From contig OX442315.1 in the NCBI GenBank assembly GCA_949358305.1, positions 25,570,427 through 25,634,426 on the forward strand: a DNA stretch of 64,000 nucleotides. The letters are read 5' to 3'. How positions within the stretch are numbered: position 1 is the first letter of the stretch; every line of letters begins with the position of its first letter. The notes beneath the pieces were generated by a model. It worked only from the letters and a program-made list of their open reading frames with translations. It did no database searches and was not told the origin of the DNA. A program made the translations under genes and the position numbers. Source of the DNA: Strigamia acuminata. Taxonomy: Eukaryota; Arthropoda; Chilopoda; Geophilomorpha; Linotaeniidae. This document shows, one piece after another, positions 1 through 11,524 of the stretch.

Positions 1-140
1 TAATCGCCATAGTCGCTCTGTTTTTGAAACTCCTTATTTAGTAGACGTCTAGATCTTTATATTAAAGTTATTTGGATATCCAATAGTTTGCGTGTTATGT
101 TGTTAACATTCAAAACCCATATTCATTGTTTGCATTGCAG

Positions 141-2099
141 CTAGGGCAGCCCTGCTGACAGGCCGTTTGCCTATTCGAAATGGGTTTTACACAACGAATG
201 CACACGCAAGGAACTGTAAATTATTTATGCTTCATATATAATTAATAGTAAAAGGAAAACTTAACTTATTTTGTTATTTAAGCTTACACACCGCAGGAAA
301 TTATTGGTGGAATTGCAAATGAAACTCTACTCGGTGAACTGCTGTCTAATGAGAAATACATTACTAAACTCGTTGGGAAATGGTATTTATAAACTTCATA
401 AATAATATTCAGAACTGTAAATAGTTAGAACATTTGTGGGGTCCTCGATATTGATTTTGTTAATTTCAAAAGGCATTTAGGACACCAACAACAATATTTA
501 CCCACTAACCATGGGTTTCATGAATATTATGGTTCAACCAATTGCCATTTTGGGCCCTATAACAATAAAGATAGACCAAATATCCCATTTTTCAGAAATG
601 GGAATATGATAGGAAGGTAATAAGTAATTAAACATTTTATCAGTCAACTATTATTAAACTGTGAGATGATTTTAGGTACTATGAAGATTTTGCTATTACT
701 CCAGATGGTGAATCAAACATCACTCAACTTTTGATTCAAGTAAAAATAAATTAAGATTACGGTATATATTGAAACGGAGTATTTATTGGTTTACAATCCT
801 GTAGGAAGCAATTGAATCTCTTCAAAACTTTTCCAAGGCTTCTCAAAGTTTTTTCTTATATTGGGCTCCCGATAGTATGCACGGTCGTGTATACGCTTCT
901 AAACATTTCATTGGAAAAAGTCCTAAAGGAAGGTAAACAACCAATTTGTTCCAATTCATTGCATTCTGTAGACACTGAGTTATTAGGTATGGAGATGCTG
1001 TTCGAGAAGTTGATGACGGAATTGGAAAAATCATACAAACATTAAAAGCGACGGGCTTAGACGAAAATACGTTTGTCTTCTTTTTGTCAGATAATGGCGC
1101 AGCTTTAGTTGATAAAGCAAATGGTAAGTATCGAAATAGCGGTATATAAAAGTGCAAATATATAATTAGCATTAAAAAACAAAACTAAAACCAATTTTTA
1201 GGTGGTAGTAACGGCCCTTTTCTGTGTGGAAAGCAAACAACTTTCGAAGGTGGAATGAGAGTCCCAGGAATTGCATGGTGGCCTTCAAAAATAAAACCAG
1301 GACAGGTGACCTATCAAACGGCAACAGTCATGGATCTATTTTTAACAATTCTGGATTTTGCAAACATATCGGTTCCTTCGAACAAAGTTTATGATGGTCT
1401 CAGTCTGAAACAAACGCTCTTAAATGGAAGGATTGAAGAAAGGCGAGCAAATTTAATAAGACTAATATCGAGATAAAAATTTGAACATAATTTCCTAGAA
1501 TTATTAGCATTTAATAAGTGAAGTGAAGTTTGTTTTTACTTTTTAGGCCAGTTTTCTTCTACCGAGGCGACGAATTATTTGCTGTTCGATATGGTTTTCA
1601 TAAGCTTCATTTATGGACTTGGACAAATTCTATCAAACAATTTGAAACAGTTAAGTGGTCTCTTCTAAAAATATGCGTCCATTTTATTTTTTTATTTACC
1701 ACCAAACTCAGGGGATTGATTTCTGTCCCTGTCAACAAGTTCCAAACGTCACAACCCACGAGCAACTTAACCATACTGCAAATCCCATCATGTTCAACTT
1801 AGGTCATGACCCATCAGAGCGATTTCCATTACATCCTGAATCTTCAGAGTATCAGTTCAAATTACCAATTTTTCTCCAGTTGGTCAGCGACCACAAGATG
1901 CACCTAGATCCTGGTATTCCGCAGCTAAACTGGTGCGATGCTGCAGTAATGGTGAGATAAGATTAATCACTGTTATTCACGTTACATTTCTAACTATCTT
2001 TGACAATTTCAGCATTGGCAACCACCTGGCTGCGAAAAGTTAAAAAGATGTCTTCCAAAACCGCCATCCAAGCCGTACAGATGCGACTGGCCCCACTAA
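141..2099 (+). CDS. GALNS: N-acetylgalactosamine-6-sulfatase (partial, 5' end outside window)
   Basis: Lysosomal sulfatase that removes 6-sulfate from N-acetylgalactosamine or galactose of keratan and chondroitin sulfate. Coding exons read 141-215, 283-382, 473-616, 676-739, 805-932, 987-1123, 1202-1442, 1547-1649, 1712-1951 and 2013-2099. The first visible exon begins inside the sulfatase signature (SRAALLTGR), so the formylglycine cysteine just before it lies in an exon left of the window. Also visible are GKWHLGH, the metal-site loop SDNGAAL, FEGGMR and the C-terminal PPGCEKL segment, matching vertebrate GALNS block for block to the stop. One intron (1443-1546) uses a GC donor. It converges on EED with about 146 bp between stop codons; an A-rich AATAAA-like signal follows near 2115. 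Family assignment is secure; signal peptide and N-terminus cannot be seen. Confidence 0.93.
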
Positions 2100-2245
2100 A
2101 TACCATAATCAAAGAAATAAAAATTTTAGTAATTTTAATTATCTTTTCGTGCGCATCGATACAATATAAATTCCTATTTATGTTTTGTTTTTTTCACAAT
2201 TCATTATTCACAATTGGATGAACAAAATCTACAAAATTAATTGCA

Positions 2246-3550
2246 TCAACGCATTTTATCCCAACGCCACACCGATCCATCGTCACAAACACACAACAAA
2301 ATATTGCCATCGCGACTCAGACTTGTTTGGCGAATTGCAGAAACGCATTTGGGATGCGTTAGCACCGTGCATCTCGCATTGGTGGGGTCTTCCACATCTA
2401 AATCCCAGACAAACGTCTTCCCCACTTGGTTCCCAAGCGCCATTATTTTCTGCCAAAAGTCAATGGAAAATCTCATAAACCAAATTTCGCACTCCTTATA
2501 ATCAAATCGGTGCAAAACAGTAACATTAGTGTCATTATACTTCACTTCCGTCTGATCCAATTTGCCAGGCTTCCAACACACGATGCTGTTCTCACATGAT
2601 TTCGACAAAACAAAGTTGCCCAGCCAACGCACACAGTCCACGTAATTTCGATGAATATCGCGAGTAGAAAACTCTGGAAAATGTTCCTTGACAGATTGAA
2701 ACGGACGATTGGTTTTGGTCGGATTAAAAGTATACGACTCTTGAACCGCCTTTTTATATTTCTCCGTATCGACCCTCCACATTTTCAACGAATGATCCAT
2801 TCCGCATGACATAATCTTCTCTCCCATCAAATCAAAATCAGCACTCAGCACTTCGTCGCGATGACCATCAACTCCGCCAAAGATTGCAATGCATTGGTCA
2901 GTTTTAATATTCCACAATCTCAACGCGTGATCCTTACTAACGGATAACAACAGATTGGGATCCATGGGATGAAATTTTAACTCGTTAATTGCATTTCCAT
3001 GACCGATATAATGCTTAATGCAAGAAACAGTGAGCGGGTTTATAATTCGAATCACTCCACGCGATCCGGCACAGGCAAGCAACGGCTGACCGGTTTGATC
3101 CTCGTACGTCCACGCGCAAGTGTAAAAATTCTCGTCCGAATCGGGATCAGCGTAGGCTTGCAACAGCTTCAATCCCCCTTTGTCCGTGCATTCGTAAATG
3201 GCTATTCTATTGCTTCCTACGGTTGCGAACGAGGGTGGTACATCATCTTTCAAATGATGATTAAATTGAACTCCGAACAACGGTTGGCCGTGGTCTTCCT
3301 TCACGTACGACGAGCAACGATACGATAGTTTACAATTTTTATACCGGCCTCTTCCTCGGCCCCGTTTTCGTCCTCGGCACGTCGGAGTTTCACTTCTAGA
3401 ATTATTCTCACTGGTCGGCGCTTCGCTACCCGCGCTCGAAGATTCGTCGCCGGAGTCTTCTGTGTGTGTAGATTGATCCGAATTTTGCGAAAGTACTTTT
3501 AACTTTTTGGTTGGAATTTGGTGGCTGAACCCATCTTCGGTATCGGACAT
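2246..3550 (-). CDS. EED: Polycomb protein EED / extra sex combs (intronless)
   Basis: Core WD40 subunit of Polycomb repressive complex 2; it binds EZH2 and reads H3K27me3 to stimulate methylation. One uninterrupted frame encodes 434 residues: an acidic, Ser-rich N-terminus, a basic [11 protein letters not shown]-like patch, then seven WD repeats with [60 protein letters not shown] and [14 protein letters not shown] blocks, all nearly identical to human EED. Of the remembered human aromatic-cage residues, the Phe (PLFGVQF) and first Tyr (ENFYTCAW) are kept and the Tyr after Trp in DIWYMRF is Phe here, a conservative change. The frame is open for 39 more codons upstream (to 3667); I chose the ATG at 3550 because MSDTED resembles an EED start and the upstream stretch is not conserved. 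Head to head with CNOT10. Confidence 0.95.
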   Translation of the reverse strand: MSDTEDGFSHQIPTKKLKVLSQNSDQSTHTEDSGDESSSAGSEAPTSENNSRSETPTCRGRKRGRGRGRYKNCKLSYRCSSYVKEDHGQPLFGVQFNHHLKDDVPPSFATVGSNRIAIYECTDKGGLKLLQAYADPDSDENFYTCAWTYEDQTGQPLLACAGSRGVIRIINPLTVSCIKHYIGHGNAINELKFHPMDPNLLLSVSKDHALRLWNIKTDQCIAIFGGVDGHRDEVLSADFDLMGEKIMSCGMDHSLKMWRVDTEKYKKAVQESYTFNPTKTNRPFQSVKEHFPEFSTRDIHRNYVDCVRWLGNFVLSKSCENSIVCWKPGKLDQTEVKYNDTNVTVLHRFDYKECEIWFMRFSIDFWQKIMALGNQVGKTFVWDLDVEDPTNARCTVLTHPKCVSAIRQTSLSRDGNILLCVCDDGSVWRWDKMR

Positions 3551-3846
3551 GGTTTCTTGATTTTTATGATTGATTTTTCGGGCTGATTCGACCTCAACCC
3601 GCTTATACCTTCTTGAATACGTTGCTTTGTTTGGCGCTCTTATCTCCAGGCCAGCAGCCGGCGCCAACCAAAACTTCCGGTGCCGGTAGGACTAAGACGT
3701 GAATCGAATGGAATTTGTATTTGTTGGCGGTAGATGGCAATACTCGAGCTATAGGACTGACCAAACTCGTTAAGTAATAACATCTGCATGAATAGTATTA
3801 AGGTGTTTGTTTAATTGACTTGTGTTTTCTGGTTTTAGGCACGAAA
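3551..3846. promoter_or_regulatory. Shared promoter of EED (-) and CNOT10 (+)
   Basis: Only 296 bp separate the two start codons, so one bidirectional promoter is likely. The interval has GC-rich patches (GGCGCC) and CTTCCGG-type ETS-like sites near 3672. I see no convincing TATA box. The function is inferred from spacing only. Confidence 0.5.
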
Positions 3847-6751
3847 ATGAGTGAGAAAGAGGACCAAGAAAGTGTTGAGAAAACCGTAAGCTCAAGTGCG
3901 TTGCCGTCAATTACTGACCGCGAAAAGGAACTTGCCCAAATGAGTTATGGGGAATTCATGAAAGGAAATTATGACAGTTGTTTGCAAACATTAAATCAGT
4001 TATCGGCCACAAGACCGTCCGATTCGAAGGTTACCATGAATAAGAGCGTCACTAAATTTTATATATCGGCTTGCACCAAAGTCGAGGAATTGAGGGAGAG
4101 TATGGCGCAAATTCGTAGCCAAGTGCGATCACATTTCTATATGAATCGGTAGAAATAAATGTTTAATTTTTGTTTTTATTTTTAGAGTCACGGTAATTCG
4201 AGAGAAAATGATGATTTGGATGATGTCGATCACTGTGTTGTTAAATATAATCAGGCACTATTACTGTATCATTTTCGTAAATATCACGCAGCTATTCCGG
4301 TTTTGGATAAAGTATTTCAGTTTATTGAACCAATCGGTAAGTTATTTTTTAATCTATTAGTCTGACTAAATTTTAATTTAAAAATAACTTGGTTATATAT
4401 TTTTTTCCAGAAGAAAACTTGGCGAAGAAAGTTTGTTTTCTCTTGTTTGAATTATATCTTTCAACGTTCCAGGTAAAATCTGTGGCAAAAACAAACAAAC
4501 AAAATATTAAAACAAGTGTCATTGCAGACAGAAAAAGCGTTAAATTTAATTGGGTACATGGAAGCGACATATGGAAATCAAAATTTAAATGACAGCAAAA
4601 CTCAGACAGCCGACACGAAAGAAAGAGAGAAAAATTTTAAAGATAACGATAATAATGGAGATGAGAACGGAACTGAATCTTACAAACTAAAACTGCAACA
4701 AGTAAACGAATAATTTAAACCCAACATTAAAGTTTATCTAATTTTCGTTAAATTTTCAGTATAAGACACGCCTGTACCTCATGCTCAAGTCAATGAAAGC
4801 TTGCAAACGTGAAATTAAAAGTTTAATGAATTCGTACGGAGTGGTATGCATTCCGCTGTTAATTAACCTTTAATTTCAATTATAGAGGCTTTAATGTCGT
4901 ATTCCTTTATTGGCAGACATTGTCAACCATTTATTTGAAAAGTAATTTGGAATATCTCCGTGGAAATTACCGGAAAGCGTTAAAACTGCTCAATTCCGCG
5001 CCTCAACCGACACAATCGTCATTTGAATCGGGCGAAAGCCTCTCTATAATGTTTTGTAATAATATTGGCTGCATTCATTTTTACATGGGAAAGTCAAATT
5101 TGGGATCGTATTACTTCCATCAAGCGTTGCAAGAAAACGAGAAAGTCTTAGATCATTTAAACAAACCCGGTGACGGTGAGAAATAATTTTTGTGTTAGAT
5201 TTTATAGATAAAAGTCATTGGTTAAAATTATTGTCTTATTTCAGCGAGAGAGAGATCTTGTTTATATTCCAACGGAGCGAGTCGCCATTTTGAAATACTT
5301 TACAATCTGGGTATTCAGTTGTTGCACGCTCACAAACCTCTTCAGGCATTCGATTGTCTCATGGAAGCTATTCGTGTTTATCCTGGAAATATCCGCTTGT
5401 GGTTGCGTTTGGCTGAGTGTTGCATTATGGAAAATAAACCTGTAAATTGATTTTTGGCGGAAATGCAAATATATTTGGTTTTTTTTTAATTTTTATCAAT
5501 AATTTTGTATTATTTTTATAAAAGAACAATGCTGATGATTTTCAATTGACTGACCGTCAAAAGGATATCGTACAGGGTTTAGTCGGAACTGGTTTTCATC
5601 GAAAAATTATCTTAACTCCATCGATTTCAAAACAGAATGGAACGTAAGACAAAAAAAATTTTTAATCATAAAATTTATACTCAAATATTTTTATTTTGGA
5701 CAATTATTTCAGATCAGAAAATCAATCAGCAGCTATGCCCATGCCGACTTTAGAATTTGCTTCTTTATGTTTGAAAAATGCATTAATTCTACACCAAAAT
5801 GACAGCCAAACAAACTCGAATTTATCGACATCAATAGGCTCTGATGACATGTCGGAGACGAACACATTACCTCACGATGGTAGTCAATACATTTCCGGTT
5901 TGCCCGGAAATCCAATCCGAGGAATTGAAGTTATCAATTTAAGGTTGAATGTTTTATTTTGTATCGACTGTTTAATTTACTTAACATCTTATTTAATTTC
6001 AGATCCTCCATTTTAGTTGCCAGTAGTTATGTGAGCCTTTGTTTGCGTGATACAGTTATGGGTTTGCATTACGCACAAACGCTTTTAGCATTACCGAAAA
6101 TTTGCGGAATTCATAAGTATTTATTTAATATTTGATGAAATATTTTATTTGTCGGATTTGGATCAACGTTACTCTCATTTCAGACTGTTGGGTCATTTGT
6201 ATGCAGCAGAGGCGTTAATTCTTTTAGACCGAATTTCAGAAGCACTTGATCACTTGAATCCTGATCATATTAAGGATGTTCCACTAACACTCTTTTTAAG
6301 TGAAAAGGAAGAAAAGGAAAAGCCTCAAGAAGTTATAAACCTTCAAAGTAATTTTTAAACAGAATTTTAAACGAAATACGAAAAATTGAAATTAAAAAAT
6401 AATATTTTTCGTTTTTAGATTGGTATCCCAGCAGCCCAGCAGCCGCACGGAATATTATGCATTACAACATGACAGTGGCTTACGCCCTGCGAGGAGAATA
6501 CGAAAAAGCGAGTGAAACTCTTAAGAAAGTGATGGGAGTAGGTGTTATTGGCAATACTCGACAACAGAACTCTGATGTGCCTGTTCAAGCGGTTTTGCTA
6601 GCGTTGTACATTCATTTGCAACAAGGTGAATTTAAGGGTGTTATTAATTCTTTTTAATATTACTTATGTTTTTACTTGTGTTTTTTTTTTAATAGGTCAC
6701 ACAGATATGACTAAAAATTTAATCAAACAATACATACCAGAGTTGCGATAA
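3847..6751 (+). CDS. CNOT10: CCR4-NOT transcription complex subunit 10
   Basis: TPR scaffold subunit that, with CNOT11, docks on the CNOT1 N-terminus of the CCR4-NOT deadenylase complex. Thirteen exons: 3847-4122, 4186-4336, 4411-4472, 4528-4701, 4760-4843, 4917-5175, 5245-5441, 5525-5643, 5713-5943, 6003-6116, 6184-6347, 6419-6625, 6696-6751; together 2094 nt, 697 residues, a little shorter than the human protein. Recognisable blocks are the helical repeat [20 protein letters not shown], the [25 protein letters not shown], and the C-terminal [18 protein letters not shown] repeat. The start follows a short leader and gives MSEKEDQ. Residues around 230-260 form a polar, low-complexity insert. 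Poly(A) signals (AATAAA) lie just after the stop near 6765-6780. Followed on the same strand by TRAPPC2L after only 137 bp. Confidence 0.93.
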
Positions 6752-6888
6752 CTGTGTAGTGTTGAATAAAAATATGAATAAAGCAGATGGAAAATTTTCA
6801 TTTTATTTGTGTAATTGTAATTTATGTAAGAGTTTTGTTCGACGGAGGTGTCGCCGTCTAGTGCCACTGATAGCAATAGAAAGGAAAC

Positions 6889-7543
6889 ATGGCGGTGTGT
6901 GTGGCTGTAGTGGGCAAAGACGTGAGTTTGATGTTTATATGGAGAGGATGGAATTAAGTTTACGAGTTTATTTTGTCTTAGAATTCGCCACTTTTTATTA
7001 AAACTATTTCAACTCAAGATGAACGCCGATTTCATTACACCGTGCACACATCGCTGGATGTTGTTGAGGAAAAAGTGTCAGCTATTGGTAAATCTGCAGC
7101 AGATTTACGGGAATTATATCTGGGTTTGCTGTATCCAACGGAAGATTTTAAAGTGTAATAATAATGACATATTAATATCTATTCATTTAATCGTATACTT
7201 GTGGTTTTAGATATGGCTACGCAACAAATACAAAATGCAAATTTGTTGTCATAGTTGAATCCAAAACAAGTTTACGTGACAACGAAATTAGAACGGTGAA
7301 TTCAAATTAAATATTAATTTAAAGATTGAATATAACCAATTATATATTTCGTAGATGTTTAAAAAATTACACAGTGCTTACACCGATACACTATGTAATC
7401 CATTTTACATTCCTGGTGACGATATAGTTTCAAAGTAAGAAAAGAATAATAAAATATTTTTTTTATACTGAATTTTTAAATTGTTTTCTAGGTCTTTTGC
7501 AGTCATTGTAGATAGTATGTTAAAAACCGAAGAGAAATTGTAA
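6889..7543 (+). CDS. TRAPPC2L: TRAPP complex subunit 2-like
   Basis: Small longin-fold (sedlin-like) subunit of the TRAPP tethering complexes acting in ER-Golgi and Golgi traffic. Exons 6889-6921, 6982-7154, 7211-7295, 7355-7434 and 7492-7543 give 140 residues, the same length as the human protein. The start [11 protein letters not shown] matches the family start; then [38 protein letters not shown] and NPFYIPGD. All splice phases agree. It is tail to tail with the FAM210 gene (157 bp between stops). Very small introns (about 50-60 bp) are typical of this window. Confidence 0.94.
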
Positions 7544-7700
7544 AAATGGTGATATAAATTTTTGTTAACTTATTTAAAATAAGAATAAAAAATAATGACA
7601 TGTCGTTGTGAAGTGCAAAATAAATTTATTACGTTAACATTTGTAATCATCTTGTTAGAAATCAATGACGTTAATAATTTACACAAATCAACCGTTGCTT

Positions 7701-8619
7701 TTAAATGCTCTTTTTTTTCTCCCGTAAAATCTTTCCTTTACTCCTAATCCTTCTACGTCGGAAAAAAAGTTGTCCCTTGACTCGAAAGAACTGATGGAAC
7801 TGCGCTGGCGAAGGAGCAGGTTTGATTAGGCCCCAAGCAGCTAAATATTTGATCGAAACTGTTGTTCCTCCTAACGTCACTGTATACCGAGCAGGAGTTG
7901 CTATTTTATATAATGCGTAGGCGATTGCAAAGTACCCGGCTCCAGAATTTTCCATTTTACTAAGAATTGCTTCACCCGCTCCGAGTGTTTTTAATACCGC
8001 AGCAATATCAACACCGCTGCAAACAAAAATAAATTGTTAAATAAACGTCACATTTCTACGATTACAATTTTACCTCCTGGCCATGTAATAGAATACTCCA
8101 AACCATACTGTTGATGTAACTAGATGAACTGGCACCAAGACGTACCAATAATCTCTAAACATTCTTTTATAACGGTCCCATAATGTCATTTTTGCTATTT
8201 CTTTGGCCGATGGTGGTGGCGGCGGCGGTGGCGGCGGTGGAGGTGTTGGTCCCGATTTTATATTGAACGTGAAAGGATCTTTTACTTCGCTGTCTTCCTT
8301 TCTACTTGAATTAAATTGCAATCTGTCAAAAAACAGATTTCGTACTATTTTCGTTGAGGAACCGATCATCGGATTCGATGTTACGCTAAAAGCTAGAAAA
8401 TATAAGAAATAACTATAATATTCATTACATTATATTTTTCTAGGTTAATTTCTACCACTCACCTTTGCATTGATCCCACCTGTGTCTAGAGATAACATTG
8501 TGATGAGATTCTTTATCAATAACGCAAGAGACAGAGAATCGTCCTAAAAAGTTATTTCGACCAAATTTCATAACAGCAACACTGCTCTGGATCCGAGTCA
8601 ATCTTAGGTGTGAAAACAT
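7701..8619 (-). CDS. FAM210-family mitochondrial inner-membrane protein (DUF1279)
   Basis: Homologous to vertebrate FAM210A/B, mitochondrial proteins linked to translation and haem metabolism. Exons 8619-8463, 8392-8074 and 8016-7701 encode 263 residues. The N-terminus (MFSHLRLTRIQSSVAVMKFGR) is basic and hydroxylated, as expected of a mitochondrial presequence. A tract of eleven prolines sits near residue 100, then the DUF1279 core: one membrane segment around WYVLVPVHLVTSTVWFGVFYY, the conserved SGVDI..LKTLG stretch, and a second around GYFAIAYALYKIATPARY. The C-terminal tail is strongly basic (FFRRRRIRSKGK). The choice between A and B paralogue is not possible. Head to head with the first BED-finger gene. 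Confidence 0.87.
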
Positions 8620-8972
8620 GTTTGGGAGTAGTTTTAATTATTACTTGGCTATTAATTTGAATAGAACCGAGATAAAAATAATTCAGTTAGCATGCCGCCG
8701 CTAAGGTGATCGCCATTTTCAGGGATGACTGATATGATGCAATTCCGATACGAGTGAAGTTACTCGATTATAGATACGCAAATTTCAGATCGTACCGATA
8801 AACAAATAGCGGTAGAGATTTTATTATTACGAGAAAGAAAGAAAATCATATTTTAATCGTTACAATTTGTAATTTTAATACTCTAGTTTGAGGTTGCGAG
8901 TTGAGAGCAATGTACAATTATCGATATAATAAAAAAAAAAGTTTTCCGATACGATTTTTCGATAGTTTTAAT
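8620..8972. promoter_or_regulatory. Shared promoter of FAM210 (-) and BED-A (+) with DRE and CGATA motifs
   Basis: The 353 bp between start codons hold CGATA at 8746-8750, 8796-8800, 8922-8926, 8947-8951 and 8960-8964; the third lies inside a perfect TATCGATA (8919-8926). In Drosophila TATCGATA is the DREF element and CGATA clusters bind BEAF-32, both BED-finger proteins. Binding here is inferred. Confidence 0.5.
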
Positions 8973-9828
8973 ATGGCAGCCGCATCTGTATCGAGGTATT
9001 TCTCAAAAGTGGCTACGGGAAAGCACGTGGCGAAATGTAACCTCTGTTTGAAGGAAATCAAAACGAGCGGCAACACCAGCAACCAAAGGTATCATTTACA
9101 GCGCTATCATCCAAAAGAATTTCTGTCGAGCCTCTCAAAACAAAGTGAAACTTTAACTACAATAAGTCCAACTTTGGATGACCATTTGTATGTTGCAGCA
9201 CGGGCTCAGTCCGTGGATGATACAGGTATATCTATCTTGATCCTTGTTTTCAAGTTTCCACAATTTTTAGTGAATTTCAGCTTACTTACCATTCCAATAA
9301 TAAATTAATAATAGTCATTTTGTCGCGGGAAAACTCTTCCAAGATTTTATTTCACTTTTTTAGAGTAGGTGGGGGAAAAAATTCAGAAAAGAACATTATT
9401 TACTGTCTTCAAATGATTTATATTTATCAAAATAAAATATGTTATCTCGGAGACTAATTATTAGTTTTAGCATAGTTTTTAGGTTATCTTCTGTCTATTG
9501 ATCTGATATTTTCGATATTTTTGAAACAACTGATATTTTAGCCTTAATTTCCAGAAGACTGTAAACATTAAATTTGCTAAATTTTTAATGTTTGGAAAAA
9601 TAAAATGAAAAGTAGTTGAAAAAAAGCATTTATTTGAAAAATAAAATAATAATAAAGTACATTTTAGATTTTGTTATGGGGGCGATACAGCCAGTCGTGA
9701 GTTCTGACCAATCGGAGTTAGTCCTTGTTGAAAGCGACTACTTCAGCTTTGTGTATAGGTTGAAAAAAAATTTATATTATTCCAATCCAACTTTTTGTAC
9801 GTTAATAAACCTCAGCGTATTGTTTTAA
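8973..9828 (+). CDS. Small BED-type zinc-finger protein (BED-A)
   Basis: Exon 8973-9225 encodes a BED finger: an aromatic pair (SRYFSKV), CNLC, then HLQRYH, the Cys2-His2 spacing of BED domains that bind DNA. A phase-compatible second exon 9668-9828 completes a 137-residue protein ending ..NLSVLF; that exon has no recognisable domain, and its link is based only on splice signals, phase and a following AATAAA. The finger closely resembles the one in the next gene (CNLCxKE, TxGNTSN, HxxRxH), so the two are tandem paralogues. The initiator at 8973 (MAAASVSRYF) sits just before the domain; an in-frame AUG upstream at 8901-8912 is less likely. Target unknown; a role at promoters or insulators is inferred from the domain. 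Confidence 0.65.
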
Positions 9829-9837
9829 CCATACAAA

Positions 9838-9937
9838 ATAGTAAAATAAAATATCGATATTCAAAAAATTATCGAATAAAACATCGTGTTTAGCGCCGTC
9901 TGCAGTGAGATTTCGGGTATCGTTACATCGATTACAA
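9838..9937 (+). promoter_or_regulatory. DRE-type element upstream of BED-B
   Basis: A perfect TATCGATA at 9852-9859 lies 78 bp before the BED-B start codon, with a TTATCGAA-like half site close after it. It repeats the arrangement upstream of BED-A. Confidence 0.5.
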
Positions 9938-10566
9938 ATGGCGACTCTTCCAGCGAAACGATATCGGAAAAGAAGTAATGTGTGGACTGTTTTCACGAAA
10001 GCATCGATAAATGCGGCAGTTTGTAATCTTTGTCAGAAGGAAGTGAGAACTTGTGGGAACACAAGTAATCTACTAAGTCATATTAAACGCAATCATAACG
10101 ACGTTTTACCTGAAATTCTCGTCGGCGAGATTTGTAAGTCGTGTTTTTCGTAGATATTTGGTTTTATTTGAACATTACTTGAAAATCTTTTTTGCATTAT
10201 CGAAATAATGAGTGAAAAGTAATTAGCTAGGAGTCGATTTGTTGATGCGTTGAACAAAACTAATCGATTTTTCGAGCTTTCATTCTGCTTTTTTCGTTTT
10301 TGTTTTCATAGAATAACCGAATCAAAAACCAAATTGACTTGATATTGATAATCGATTTTTCCGTAGCGAGCGATGCATTGGACAACGCAGTGCGGGAAAT
10401 TCAACTGGAGCCTGAAATTACGATAGAAGAAAATAATATAAACGACAAACCCACCGATACCCAACAAACAACGAAACCAAATCCAACACCGAAAAAGAAA
10501 TCTGATTATAATTTTGTAAGTGTTTATTGAATAAAATAAAATAATCGACGTTTATTTTTAACGAAG

Positions 10567-10597
<31 letters not shown>

Positions 10598-10956
10598 TTT
10601 TTTATATTTATCTTTTTATTCGTTTTAATTTACTTTTTTAGGCAAAAACAGTTCGATCAAAAAATTCGTCAATGGAAATTATTAAACTGAATTCTACAAT
10701 AGATAAAATCAATAAATCCGTGGACAGCTGGGCGAATACGGTTGATGCTAAAACGTCGCGAGTGTTGCAAGCAGCGGAGAAATCTCAATTTTACCACGGA
10801 TTTGAATTCCTCGATACGCAGTTTAAAAAATTACCCGAACTTAAAGCTCAAGAGTTGATGCAGAAATTCATGGCGATGACGTACGAGGCTATAAATCAAC
10901 ATGAAATTCTTAATCAACCAGTGTATCACGTTCAGTTAATGCCGCAAGATGAATAA
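9938..10956 (+). CDS. BED zinc-finger protein with BESS-like C-terminus (BED-B)
   Basis: Three exons (9938-10133, 10367-10515, 10642-10956) encode 219 residues. The N-terminal BED finger reads WTVFTK, CNLC, then HIKRNH. A polar linker rich in Asn, Thr and Lys follows. The last 90 residues are helical; the segment around FLDTQFKKLPELKAQELMQKF resembles a BESS protein-interaction motif. BED plus BESS is the layout of the insect boundary protein BEAF-32, though I cannot claim orthology. Intron 2 holds a poly(T) run of about 24 bases near 10568-10594. Neighbouring BED-A is a clear paralogue of the finger. Likely a nuclear DNA-binding protein. Confidence 0.8.
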
Positions 10957-11524
10957 GTTTTTTTAATTAATATATTTTTTTTTTGGTGTACCAAATTTTG
11001 CATGTCCATGTGTGGAGAAGAATATGTACTTTTCTTTCGATTTTGAAACTAAAGAACTCGATTATTTGTAGAAATTTACAGTGGTTTTTGTGTTAATCCA
11101 AATAGAACGTTTTGATTGTCAAATTAAAAAAAAAAGAAAAAGTACAAACATACAAACCATCGCCGTTTTAAGAAAAATATATTTAAATTACACAATGCTG
11201 CTAAATGTGCCACCTGGTCAGGTCCCGAAGCAAAGGTTACCCTTTTTAATCTAAAGTCAAGGCTAAAAGTCAAAAAGTCCTAATTTCCTTGACCCTTTCC
11301 CCTCAACTGACCCATTTTAAAAGTGTGGGTTAATTCTTACTTAGAAAATGAAGCAAAAAGACTATTTCGATTAATCCAAAAATCACTGTACATTAAAACG
11401 TTGAATTTTAAAATAATTTTAGAACGATAATGTGCAATTTTTAATCATTTATTAAAATCAATTCAGGCAGTAACTGATTGGAGATAAAAACAATTTTTTT
11501 TTTAAATTTATTTATTTATAAACA
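10957..11524. other. Intergenic, BED-B to NAGPA 3' ends
   Basis: No gene. Mostly occupied by the mariner-like MITE described separately; the rest is A+T-rich 3' untranslated sequence of the two convergent genes. Confidence 0.7.
11079..11388. mobile_element. Mariner-type MITE with TA target duplication
   Basis: Inverted ends of about 27 bp: left CAGTGGTTTTTGTGTTAATC continuing to AAATAG (11079-11105), right CTATTTCGATTAATCC to CACTG (11362-11388). They match with four or so mismatches. Each end is flanked by TA (11077-11078 and 11389-11390), the target duplication of Tc1/mariner elements, and the ends start CAGT. The 310 bp interior has no open frame, so it is a non-autonomous copy. Confidence 0.8.

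Noticed and set aside
2999-3328. 109-codon plus-strand frame
   Set aside because: Opposite strand of the well-conserved EED WD repeats.
10568-10594. Poly(T) run as a sign of a retroposon tail
   Set aside because: It lies within a normal intron of BED-B with no target duplication or element body beside it.
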